From Arion vulgaris (taxonomy: Eukaryota > Mollusca > Gastropoda > Stylommatophora > Arionidae), in contig CM036768.1 in the NCBI GenBank assembly GCA_020796225.1, forward strand, positions 41,924,789 to 41,988,788: DNA of 64,000 bases, given 5' to 3'. A program made the translations under genes and the position numbers. Below the pieces are notes generated by a model. It saw only the letters and a list, made by a program, of their open reading frames with translations. It made no database searches and was not told the DNA's origin. This document shows, in pieces, positions 22,209 through 31,370 of this stretch (position 1 is its first letter; each line of letters starts with the position of its first letter).

Positions 22209-22388
22209 GGCAAAACACGTAATTACAAAGTACTGTAGTTTTACAAATTACAAAAACAATGACAAAATACAGGAACGTTTCGACCAACAAGGCCTTTATC
22301 AAGCAAACGAACAAACAGGGGTGACAAATTAAAATGAAACACAAATGGACGACCAAATAGTTTTACTGCAGTTCCATATATATATAAT
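22209..22388 (-). mobile_element. 180-bp insert with hammerhead-like motif
   Basis: An insertion in the LINE RT flanked by a 12-bp direct repeat. On the minus strand it contains ttgataaaggcc, ttgtt and ggtcgaaacg at about 22,273-22,301. GGCC/GGTC can pair as a short stem between a TGATAA-like and a GAAAC element, the layout of a hammerhead ribozyme core. Two core positions differ from the consensus CTGATGA, including the catalytic G, so this copy should be inactive. Hammerhead motifs are known in Penelope-like elements and retrozymes, which is one possible origin. No tRNA-type promoter boxes or A tail are seen. Confidence 0.55.
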
Positions 22389-22400
22389 CATTATTCCTCT
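22389..22400. repeat. Target-site duplication of the 180-bp insert, right
   Basis: cattattcctct, identical to 22,197-22,208. Confidence 0.85.
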
Positions 22401-22731
22401 ATAGTTTTCGCACTTCTGAAGGTCCCCTTTTTTTGGTAGCTTCACCAGGTATCCTTCTCTCCAGTTTTCTGGTATTTCTTCAGTCTCCCAGATTCTGCTA
22501 AATAATTTATATAGTAATTCTGTAGATGTGTTCATGTTGGCTTTAACCTCCTCCGCTGGAATACCATGTCCATCACTTTCCCATCTTTCAAAAGTTTGAT
22601 GGCTTTACTAATTTCCTCTTTGGATGGTTTCTCACAGTTGATGTCCAAGTCAATTTATGCAGGTTGGATATCGTGGGGATTTGTAGGTACTGGTCTGTTC
22701 AGGAGTTCCTTGAAGTATTCCATCCATCTTT

Positions 22732-22926
22732 CTATTTGGGTCTAACATTAGTGTTAATTTCCCCACTACTGTTTTTGATCAACCCATTTGATGGACTGTG
22801 TTTTCCTGCTAGTTTTCTAGTGGTATTGTAGAGATCCCTGAGGTTTCCTTTTGCTGCAGCTACCTCCGCTTCTCTTGCTAGATCTTCTAAGAATTGTATT
22901 TTATCTGACCTTATTTGTTTCTTCAC
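22732..22926 (-). pseudogene. Linker region of the antisense LINE
   Basis: Minus-strand frame MKKQIRSDKIQFLEDLAREA followed by GNLRDLYNTTRKLAGKHSP and a stop. This basic, helical segment sits between endonuclease and RT in APE-type LINEs (the DLYNTTRKLAGK block is typical). The frame breaks on both sides. Confidence 0.85.
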
Positions 22927-23693
22927 TTTCTTGCTAGCTTCTGTGTATTTTCTTGGGCTCTGGCTTTGGTACTTCTAGTTTTGCTATTATTTAAATCTGC
23001 TTTTCTCTTTTTCTTTTCTTCTATTATTTGAGAGTTTTTGGAGTTATCCATCCATGCTTTATGATTCCGCTCCTTCTTTCCCAATACCTATGTGCACGTT
23101 TCATTCCACACACCGTTTGCTTGCTGCCAGCATTTTTCCGTACTCACATCATCTTCTAGCTGTCGTAAAACCTCATACTTATTTGTGACTGTGACCATAA
23201 ACTGTTCCTCTGTTTCTTGACTTCTAAGGTATCCTACATTACATTGGTGTCTATGTTCATGAGATGTTATGTATCGCTTGAGCTTCAGTTTTATTTTACA
23301 TATCAGCAAATGGTGATCCGACTCTACATCTGCACCACTTAGAACCCTTACATCTTGTAGAGCTGAACTGAATTTCCTGTTTATGCATGTGTGGTCAATT
23401 GAATTTTCTGTTCTGTGGTCTGGTGATACCCAGGCTGCTTTATGTATACTTTTATGTGGAAAGACGTATTGATTCGTTGTACAGAAATTGGTGAATAGTT
23501 CTCCATCTTCGTTCATTACCCTTAGTCCATGTTTTCCCATGATCGTCTATGTTGTTCTCATCTATTTTGACATTGAGGTCCCCCATTAGAATTTTGATGT
23601 TCCCATTTCTCTGATTACCTATAGTATTTTGAAGCTTTCTGTAAAATTCCTCTTTAATGTTTTCCTCTTTATCGTTGGTAGGTGCATAACACT

Positions 23694-23703
23694 GGGTCAC
23701 ATT
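23694..23703. repeat. Target-site duplication, left
   Basis: gggtcacatt, repeated at 24,040-24,049; both encode the NVT codons of the interrupted endonuclease. Confidence 0.8.
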
Positions 23704-24039
23704 TCCTCTCTCTCTCTCGATCACCGTCCTGACCGATGTACCAGACCTCCCCATAAATTATATTCAAGTAAAAATCTGATTATGCAGCCTTAGCATTTGT
23801 GTGTTTTACGTCACATCTTCAGCACCATTTGTAGCTATGGTGCTTATCCTTCGGCGATGTGTCCGGTTTCAGCCAGCGTTTGCTCGGTTCGCTCTCCGTT
23901 CTGTGGCTATTTAGTGGTTTTTACGGTGTGGGGTAGCTAGCCCACCCAAACCTCCTAAGTCACCTCTTACGACATGCGTGGCAGGTAACAGTGGTTCTAT
24001 TCTTTACACCCAAATGTTGGCTCCATCAACCACTAGGGC
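23704..24039 (-). mobile_element. SINE-like insertion ending in (GA)n
   Basis: A 336-bp insertion in the endonuclease, flanked by the 10-bp direct repeat gggtcacatt. In minus sense it begins gccctagtggttgatgg (an A-box-like start), carries an internal block with catgtcgtaagaggtgact, and ends with tggtacatcggtc, gatc and a (GA)n run. The internal block is related to 25,565-25,660. The 3' end resembles the 3' end of the Jockey-like LINE at 19,365-19,422, which suggests that LINE family as its copying partner. No B box clearly placed, so the tRNA origin is unproven. Confidence 0.7.
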
Positions 24040-24049
24040 GGGTCACATT
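24040..24049. repeat. Target-site duplication, right
   Basis: gggtcacatt, identical to 23,694-23,703. Confidence 0.8.
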
Positions 24050-24371
24050 CAAGAATACTTTCTTTTTCATGGTTCTGAATGTTGATGTGATTATCCTAGG
24101 ATTCACTGCTTCCCATCTTATTACTGCATTTTCCGCTCCTTTAGATAGCATTAAAGCCACACCTTCACTATGGGGGCATATTTGTCCATGTGGCCTGAGA
24201 ACAGAATTGTTTCTCCTGTGTTTAGACGTTGTTTGCCTACGCCATTCCACCTAGTTTCACATAGTCCCAAGATGCCAATCCCATAGTATTGCATCTCATT
24301 TACATCCTGTCTTTCCCATTGCATACATACTTCTAGTTGCCTTCTTGACCTCCCAAATATTGCTAACAGAA

Positions 24372-25355
24372 ATGAAACTTAGAGGGCTCGATCACATCTA
24401 AGAATCAATGCAAACAAAGAACATCCTCTCCATGAAGAACTCATTAAGGAGAAAGGGCGTAGACTCAAGAGAGGCAGATCTTGGCTGAGTCAGGCGGAAG
24501 ATACACTTAGGAAAATATCTTATTCTTCCGAAATTGAAACAGGAGAGGAATGGATTGCTGTGCCACCTCAATTTCAGACTGCTTTCACAGTTATTACATT
24601 TATTAAGAACAACAGCGAACAAAATAATCTATCACTGCTAAACGTGGAGGTGGAGGCATTCTTGAATGACATCATCAATGATACAGATGTGGTTATTTAC
24701 ACCGATGGTTCAGTGTTTCGCCAACAACGCTGTTCGTGGGCTTTTTCAGCACGCTCAGGAGGAAAAATAATAAGAGAGGCCATTGGGGCCTACGCAACAA
24801 CCACAAGTAATTTGACAATGGAGGTTCGGGCGATTACGGGGACGGTGAACTTGTTGGCATCTCACAAATACTCTCGTGTTTTCTTACTCAGTGACTCCAT
24901 GAGCATGATTCGTAAAGTCGAATCAGGAATGGTGAGACGCACCTGGATGGAGGTACTGGTATAGACAATGATCAGAGAATTCACCTTCATTTTTATCCCT
25001 GGGCACGCAGAAGTTAGGGTAAGGAACTAGCTGATAGATTGGCTGGCTTGTCTACAATATCAGAGGGAGCTGCCATGGATCGAAGTGACATTCTTCACGC
25101 ATTGAGAGAGTCTTTCAAAACGGAGTAGTTTCAGAGCTGTGAATCCCACTCGCTGACTAGATTGAAAGAGAAGTTTGTCAATATTAGTGCAGCCCGAAAA
25201 AAAGACATACTAAATATGCAAAGAGATTGATTAATCAACATCCAACTGGCGTGTTGGGTCGCTGGAAGCAGCTGGATTTGCTGAGGTGGAGATTGGAGCA
25301 CCTATGGACATGTCCGGAGTGCTATGATGATAGTCCTCATAAAACTGATAACTGA
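24372..25355 (+). pseudogene. RNase H-type retroelement protein, most complete copy
   Basis: Plus-strand frame from about 24,375: ARSHLRINANKEHPLHEELI, RRLKRGRSWLSQAEDTLRK, VPPQFQTAF, then the RNase H domain with VVIYTDGSVFRQQRCSWAFS (Asp codon at 24,704), LTMEVRAITGTVNLL, FLLSDSMSMIRKVESGM, a stop at 24,962, FIFIPGHAEVR, a damaged NERAD site (a stop replaces Glu), RLACLSTISEGAAMD, and the tail LINQHPTGVLGRWKQLDLLR, EHLWTCPECYDDSPHKTDN, stop. The first three acidic residues survive. Minus-strand partial relatives are at 13,713-14,269 and 16,232-16,612. I have not seen an RT attached to this family here, so it may be the 3' part of a LINE or a separate RNase H gene family. Confidence 0.9.
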
Positions 25356-25564
25356 CATACTTCTAACATTCTAGGTGCCAACTCTCGAGCTTTTCTTAGG
25401 TGACCTAAAAGATAATCTGCGGTACAGATTCCTTGCGGCTTTCTCTGCATCGCTACATACCTCTTCTAGAAGAAATTCCTTTCCTCTTGGTTGGCACAGT
25501 TATTATTTTATTTTTATGTTACTTGTTCATGGTTGGTTGGATTTTGTGGCTAAAATGTTCTACT
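25356..25564. other. Unassigned stretch
   Basis: Contains a 63-codon + strand ORF without recognisable domain. Nothing else seen. Confidence 0.4.
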
Positions 25565-25660
25565 GAATAAGGAAGCCAGCCCTACGCCAAACCTCACGTT
25601 ACTCGCCTCCTACGATATGCCTTGTAGGTCGCAGTACCGCCATTCTTTACTCCCCTTGCG
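25565..25660 (-). repeat. Relative of the SINE-like internal block
   Basis: Aligns with 23,940-24,020: agcc followed by ccaaacctc, cgcctcctacgatatgcctt and cattctttactccc, versus ccaaacctcc, cacctcttacgacatgcgtg and tattctttacaccc. The conserved stretch gives two diverged members of one repeat family 1.6 kb apart in the same orientation. Confidence 0.65.
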
Positions 25661-25794
25661 AGCCTGGCAACACACGAGCACGAAGCACTCTGGAGGTTTA
25701 TTACTAGCAGAGATCTAGCCAAAGTCGATTTTCAATTTCTTTGGTTGAAATTTGTGTATTTAAACCTGAATTTGATATATTTTAGTGCCTAACA
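25661..25794. other. Short unassigned stretch
   Basis: No feature recognised before the start of the next repeat. Confidence 0.4.
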
Positions 25795-26430
25795 CAACTG
25801 TCCTCCCTGGGACAACCGGGCAGGGTATTGTTGCATTAACAACTAACATAACCGGAAAAACTGAGGTGGGTGATGTTGACGAGCGCAAAATTTCAGTTGC
25901 AGTGCTAGCACCGATTGAAACGAACCTCTAGATTATATATGCGCAGCCCGCGTCCAGTGTTTTCCGGGGACATGGAAAATGCAGAGTAAACCTTAGCAAA
26001 TTGCCTATTAACGACACGCGCCCCGAAACGGATGAGAATACTCCTACTCAGAAACAAACTCACCGTGGATAGAAAATAAGACCGATAATGCAAAGGCTTG
26101 ACTGGTACAAACCCAAACATTGGCTATGGGCATTACTTTTAGGACATCGATCATCCTACACAGAGAAATATGACGTCCAAACACCATGGCTCAGATCATA
26201 TATAGGCTAAGCATACCGCCAAAATATGATCGTTTGCATGGCAAACACATGTGTCTCCAATGACTGAGAATGTTCCAAATACGGAACGACCTCACAGTCA
26301 CAAAGGCCGTTCAGTGTAAATTCACTGTTTGGCGTAGATCACAAAGCCCAAATATACGGCAAAAATATGATCGTAAGGGCGTAGATCCAAGACAAAATAT
26401 ACGAACAACGGATCGTTCTAGCGCAAAGTA
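25795..26430 (+). mobile_element. 5'-truncated copy of the 29-30.6 kb retroposon
   Basis: Inverted relative of 29,500-30,085: starts agtgcctaac and cctccctgggacaaccgggc, then ccccgaaacggatgagaata, ctgactggtacaaacccaaac-like and ggctaagcataccgccaaaa. It lacks the 5' head present at 30,090-30,600. Toward its 3' side are degenerate copies of a block ending aagcccaaatatacggc, also present in the other copy. Separation from the opposite arm is 3.1 kb, with LINE debris between, so an inverted repeat results from two independent insertions. Confidence 0.8.
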
Positions 26431-26761
26431 CCCTAGTAAATAAAAAGCTGCCTGAAATCGGTTAGGCGGGCTAAGTCACCATGGGCGCATAATCGCACTA
26501 CGTAAAAATCCGTTCTTGTGAAAGATCAATTATATATTTTTTTTAAAATGATAAAATTGTCCAAACAGAAAGAACGAGAGAAGAAGAGGAAAGCAAAAAT
26601 GTAGAAAGTGAGAAAGTGATTTTCTGTTTAAATGCCCAATCAGCAGTTTGTACTGCTCTTTGAAAGCGTTATTGAACTTATCTGAGATTGCATGACCTTT
26701 GCATTGTACCACAAGCATGACAAGATTATGGCGAAACATTAAATTCAGGTTACAAAAATTC
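26431..26761. other. Unassigned stretch leading into a LINE
   Basis: No catalytic motif. Includes GAGAGAAGAAGAGG at about 26,574 that may be the tail of the preceding repeat, but the link is unclear. Confidence 0.35.
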
Positions 26762-26908
26762 TCCAAGAAAATAAAAGCCATGTGGGAAAGAGAAGAACAA
26801 TATGATGCAATCCAAGAAAATAAAAGCCATGGGGGAAAGAGAAGAACAATATGATGCAATCCAAGAAAATAAAAGCCATGGGGGAAAGAGAAGAACAATA
26901 TGACGCAA
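26762..26908 (+). repeat. 49-bp tandem triplication inside a LINE ORF
   Basis: tccaagaaaataaaagccat recurs at 26,762, 26,811 and 26,860, exact 49-bp spacing, copies nearly identical. The unit encodes KIKAMGEREEQYDAI in one frame; 49 is not a multiple of three, so each extra copy shifts the frame. Confidence 0.95.
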
Positions 26909-28510
26909 TTGAAATTATTAATGATGAAAATGGCCATGCTCTTAATGATCCAAAAATTAGAATGTACAGATGGCGGCAATACTTTAATGAACTTCTCAAC
27001 CTACAATAAGAAGACCAACTCAACACTTAAGACCACACAGTAAACTTAACTACAGAACTAGAGCCAAGAATAACACTTAGAAATGCTGTAAACATGGCCC
27101 TATCTAACAAAACACCAAGTCCAGACAATATGCAGGCCGACCTACTCAAAGCAACTAAAGATGTTGGAATAAGTTGTTTACACAGACTATTCAATCAAGT
27201 CTGACTCACACAAGAAACACCAGAAGACTGGAGGTATGAAACAATAGTTCTCATCTGGAAGAAGAAAGGTAGCGAGAGGGATTGTACGAAATATAGAGGA
27301 ATAGCGCTACTAAGTCACACCGGAAAAAATATTTTGTAAAGTACCAGAAGAAAGGCTCCGCCACATCATTCAGCCACAGCTTAAAGACTCACAAATGGCA
27401 TTTCGGATGAACAGAAACTGTACAGATGTGATATTCGCCTTCAGGCAGTTAGCGGAAAGGACTGTTGAATCCGACAAACACCTGCACGTTGCTTGTGTAG
27501 ACCAGGAAAAAAGCGTTCGACCGTGTAGACAGACACAAGTTGTGGAAAGTATTATCAACTTATAGAGTTAGTGACTACCTAATCAATCTATGCAAGAGCA
27601 TTTACATAAACAGCCAGTGTACAATTCAAACAAACACAGGACTATCAGAAAACTTTTACGTGGGGTCAGGATTAAGACAAGGATGCGTACTATCTCCGCT
27701 GCTGTTCATCACATCTATAGATCAAATCTGTAAAACTGCTAACACTAGTGAAGAGAAGAACATTGGGGAACTCTTAAACTAATTTCTTTTTGCAGACGAC
27801 CAAGCAATCGTATCAACAATAGAGGAACAGCTACATCAACACATTAATAGACTCCTGTTAGCATGTAACGAATACAATATGAGAATAAACATCCACAAAA
27901 CTGAAGTAATGACATTCGCTAGATAGGAAAACACCACCAATATCTCCATCGACAAATGCCTGTTAAAACAAGTCAAAGATTTTATGTACCTAGGGAGCAT
28001 TTTTTCAGCGAACGGAAAACAAATCCAACGTACATGCAACAAAGAAAATCACACACTAGGACAATTGGTGCAAATTTTAAAATGCAAAAAGATCAGCATG
28101 AACACAAAAAGAGCATTGTTCAACACAATATTTCTCCCTACATTATGCTACCAGTGCCAAACTTGGACGTTGACATAAAAAAACAGAAGAAAGCAAGTCA
28201 CAACAGAGATGAAGTGTCTACGAAGAATGCTGGGAGTAACAAGAAGAGACCGACATAGAAAATAAGACAGGAAAAACGTAGGTACAACATCAGTACTAAA
28301 CTTCATCAAGTAACCTCAAATTAAATGGTTCGGCCACATAAGCAGATTGTCAACAGACGGTACACATCAAAGAGCAATGTTGCTCCAAAACAATGGATAC
28401 AAAGCAAAACACCGGCCACGCAAAAGATGGAACTTGGAAATAACAGAGATACAAACACTATTTATGAAGCGCACACAACGGCTCGTTATAGAAATGTCTT
28501 CTTATCCTGA
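26855..28510 (+). pseudogene. LINE reverse transcriptase, decayed
   Basis: Plus-strand blocks: KIKAMGEREEQYDAIEIIND, RWRQYFNELLNLQ, stop, VNMALSNKTPSPDNMQADLL, ETPEDWRYETIVLIWKKKG, KYRGIALLSHTGK, a run of frame breaks, VIFAFRQLAE, GSGLRQGCVLSPLLF (about 27,670), stop, FLFADDQAIV (DD at about 27,794-27,799), VKDFMYLGSIFSANGK, FLPTLCYQCQTWTLT, stop, KWFGHISRLSTDG, HRPRKRW. Same family as 11,394-13,324 (IKAMxxREEQ, FADDQ, PTLCYQxQTWTL), but far more degraded, with stops as well as frameshifts, so it is an older insertion. The endonuclease is absent. Confidence 0.9.
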
Positions 28511-28988
28511 CGCTGTGAAGCAAAACATAATGGAGAAAAGAAAAAGTAGGAAAGAATGTGAATATAATATCTGTAAAGAAAGACAATTCTTGTAACCACG
28601 ATATATCATCACGTTCCTCGTAACAACTAAATCGGAAGATGATTGAATATATTTCCCTATCTCAGTTAGAAGACTGCCGAATCGTTCCAGTTTCTTTCCT
28701 TTTCTCATCCACCTTACTTCTATAAATATGATTACATCGTCATGTTCAGCATCTGATATCACACAATTCTTGAATAGTCTATGACGGGTGGAAGAGGATC
28801 TGATGTAATGTACAATATGAGATACTACTTTTATCACATTCTCGAATGTCAGCACATGTGTGCATAAAGATTCCTGATGGACAATACAATAATAAGAGGT
28901 TACATTTTGGAGTTGATTCCTACTAAGTACAAGGAGCGAAACACTCTCTGTGTTTAGTAGTCATTAAAAGCAACCCCATCAATTATTA
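28511..28988. other. Unassigned stretch
   Basis: No gene or repeat recognised. Ends at the left target-site duplication of the next element. Confidence 0.45.
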
Positions 28989-29002
28989 TACCAACACGTT
29001 TT
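28989..29002. repeat. Target-site duplication, left
   Basis: taccaacacgtttt, repeated at 30,604-30,617 (the last T residues may belong to the element tail). Confidence 0.85.
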
Positions 29003-30603
29003 CTTCTTCTTCTTCTCTCAAACGCCCGCTGTTAATTCAGGCGAGAGTCATGACGCCTGGTATTGCGATTCTGACTGATTTCTACGTGAGGCCTAAATTA
29101 TCCTTTTACAGGTGTCCCTCAACCATACGGACAGCCTGGCCGACTTCAGAAGTACTTGATCCTCCAAGAGTGATCGTTGCAGGAAACCTGTTGTCCGTGT
29201 AACTCGTGCCTTGAGTCCTCGTACCATTGGTACTTTTACGGCCAGAGATAATTAGGGAAGTGCGACTTCTCAATCGGATTCCCGGCCTATGGTGAAGTCG
29301 TTCCGTACGCATGGTATGATAAACACTATTTAATGATCTTTCAGTCCCGTATATTTGGGCTTGGATCAACGTCAAAGAGCATTTGCTACTTTGAGCTGAC
29401 TGGGTGAGGTCGTTCCAGTTTAAGAGCATTCTCGATTCTTCTAGGTCTAGTCACTGGAACTGTCACCCTTCTTGTATTCATAGCTCTTTTACGATCATTT
29501 TTCGCAGTATATTTGGGCTTTATGATCTTCGCCAAAGAGTGTGTCTACAATATGCGCTCTTTCTGACTAAATGAGATCTTTCCAGATTTGGAACATTCTC
29601 AGTCATTGGAGACACATGTGCTTGTCATGCAAACGATCATATTTTGGCGGTATGCTTAGCCTTTATATGATCTGAGCCATGGTGTTTGGACGTCATCTTA
29701 CTCTGTGTCGGATGATTGGAGTCCGAAAAGTATCGCCCTTAGCCAATGTTTGGGTTTGTACCAGTCAAGCATTTGCATTATCGGCCTTACTTTTCTATCC
29801 ACGGTGAATTTGTTCCAGAGTAGGAGTATTCTCATCCGTTTCGGGGCGCGTGTCGGCACTTCGCATTTTGCAAGGGTTTACTCTGTGTATTCCTGTTTCG
29901 GAAACACTGGATTGGGGCTGCGCACATATATTTTAAAGGGTCGTTTCAATCGGCGCTAGCAACACAACTGAAATGTTGCGCTCACCAACATCATCCACCA
30001 CAGTTCTTCTGGAGATGTTAGTTGTTAATTCAACAGTACCCTGCCCGGTTGTCCCAGGGAGGACAGTTTCGTTAGGCACTGAAACGTAACTTTAGAATTT
30101 GCGCTTGATCAACCTTACCCAGTAAATGTATCTGCGCTAGGCCTTTGATTTGGAGTTTGTCACAATCGTCCCATGTGTCGTCTCGATACGTTAGAGTGTT
30201 TTCAGAGGCACTACGAGACTGTTCATTCGTTATGCATAGTTCTCATTGGTTCATGCCTCACAGCTAGCAATTTTTGGTGCGTTCATTTGCTAAAAGGGAT
30301 TAGGCATTCGTACACAGACGATTCGTACAATTCTGTTTTCTTACGTTTCATCAAATATTTGAGCAACTTTTCATCGGACATCGGCCAGGAGATGGGTGCA
30401 TTTTGTTCATGTATTTTGGATCTGCATTGCTTTCACGTGCTTACACCACTACCACTTCATGTAGCTCTCCCTCGATCCCTACTAGCTTAGCCAGACAGGA
30501 ACCAATGTATGTTACCGGGGCACCATGTGGAGGTAAGGTAGGATCTTGATTAGTACCAGCTAACTAATCTTGGCGTGACGTTGTCCCTATGCGAGATTGA
30601 CCC
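29003..30603 (-). mobile_element. 1.6-kb non-autonomous retroposon with (AGA)n tail
   Basis: Flanked by a direct repeat of up to 14 bp. In minus sense it starts gggtcaatctcgcatagg at 30,603 and ends in a run of AGA triplets (29,003-29,018), like the tail of the LINE at 11,394-13,324. It contains a head (30,445-30,595) shared with 20,756-20,940, a middle shared with 25,795-26,430, and toward the 3' end three degenerate tandem blocks (about 29,345, 29,510 and 29,810) each with ttccag and cattctc. The longest minus-sense ORF has 107 codons (29,106-29,429) and no known domain, so it probably depends on another element's RT. The flanking duplication suggests a complete copy. Confidence 0.8.
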
Positions 30604-30617
30604 TACCAACACGTTTT
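30604..30617. repeat. Target-site duplication, right
   Basis: taccaacacgtttt, identical to 28,989-29,002. Confidence 0.85.
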
Positions 30618-31370
30618 TAAAAGTGGCAAGTTACTTTCCTTCACAGATGCAAGAAATACGGTAAAACTGTCTTGTTCCATAGTGCGGTCTTTAAGGTGAA
30701 GTAATTTAAGTAACTTTTCTTTTACTGTAAAATTCGAAAATATCATTCTAATAAATAAACACACAACTTTACAGTATCCAAAATGTTGATGCATTCATCT
30801 AATTAAAGTGACAGATATGCATTCGTCTACAAGCCGAGATACAACTGAGACTGCCAAATATTAGAAATATTTTCAACTACATTTTGAAGAGACAATAAGT
30901 TCAGTTCCTATTGAAAGACATCAATAAATTCAGATTTATCTATATGATCGTTGAACAGAGTTTCAGCTGCAATAAATTCAACCAGTCTAAATACAGTTTG
31001 ATGATACAATAATGTTAGTTCCTAATGAAAGACATCAATAATTTCAGATTTATCTATATGATCGTTGAACAGAGTTTCAGCTGTAATGACCATTGCTGTT
31101 TTAAACAAAAACTGTTTCCCGATCACTGAATGGTTTCTTTATTTTAGTTAATAAATAATGACATATTTTGTCAACAAGTTATTGACATGTTATTTGATTG
31201 TTTAGCAGTCTTTGTAAATACACTCTGTTGTCTCTATGTTTATCTGGATTTAAGATTGTTCACTTTATGTCTCATTAGTTCAGAGTTCACAGTATATTCT
31301 CTATCAAAGCTGTTATGATTAGTACAAATATGTCATTCGATATGACTTGTCTTACTAATATATACTCCTA
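30618..31370. other. Unassigned AT-rich flank of satellite B
   Basis: No gene seen. Contains a 114-bp tandem duplication (about 30,873-31,088). Confidence 0.5.
30873..31088. repeat. 114-bp tandem duplication
   Basis: agttccta at 30,903 and 31,017 start the same stretch (gaaagacatcaata, cagatttatctatatgatcg, ttgaacagagtttcagctg). The exact spacing is 114 bp; the left parts of the units are more diverged. Confidence 0.93.

Larger units (their letters stand above)
21545..22560 (-). pseudogene. Reverse transcriptase (N-terminal half) of the antisense LINE
   Basis: Minus-strand blocks from high to low coordinates: EIPENWREGYLVKLPKKGD and LQKCENYRGIM (to 22,401), insertion, RGIMLLSVPGK, stop, LSRIIMKRLRDAIGIKLRDE, AGFRQHRSCADQIATLRI (to 22,056), insertion, EQSIEWKSPLYI, stop, FVDYEKAFSSIERETLWKLM (first catalytic Asp in FVDYEKAF), and VETGMRQ, stop, YLLSPLLFLLTINWIMK. 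These are the fingers and first palm motifs of APE-type LINE RTs. The ADD motif is missing because the copy ends at 21,545. At least three in-frame stops are visible. Confidence 0.88.
23088..24350 (-). pseudogene. APE-type endonuclease of the antisense LINE
   Basis: AP-endonuclease-like domain that nicks the target DNA. Blocks from high to low coordinates: NEMQYYGIGILGLCETRWNG (Glu of the catalytic ETRW), NTGETILFSGH, PHSEGVALMLSKGAENAVI, PRIITSTFRTMKKK, LNVT (24,045), an insertion of 346 bp, NVTQCYAPTNDKEE, IKILMGDLNVKID (catalytic GDxN), GLRVMNEDGELFTNFC, SIDHTCINRKF and GADVESDHHLLI (the final catalytic SDH). All catalytic motifs are visible, so the domain was complete before decay. Breaks: a frameshift near 24,165 and the insertion at 23,704. 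Confidence 0.92.
21545..24360 (-). mobile_element. Antisense APE-type LINE carrying three later insertions
   Basis: A LINE on the minus strand with endonuclease (24,350 to 23,260), linker and the first half of RT (22,535 to 21,545). It is interrupted by separate insertions at 21,852-22,055, 22,209-22,388 and 23,704-24,039, each flanked by a direct repeat. Removing each insertion rejoins the protein alignment across the break. The RT is cut at 21,545, before the active-site ADD motif. Several stops and frameshifts elsewhere show decay. Confidence 0.88.

Noticed and set aside
25795..30085. Inverted arms as terminal inverted repeats of one large DNA transposon
   Set aside because: Flanks outside the arms do not form a target-site duplication, and the right copy extends beyond the arm to its own 14-bp TSD.
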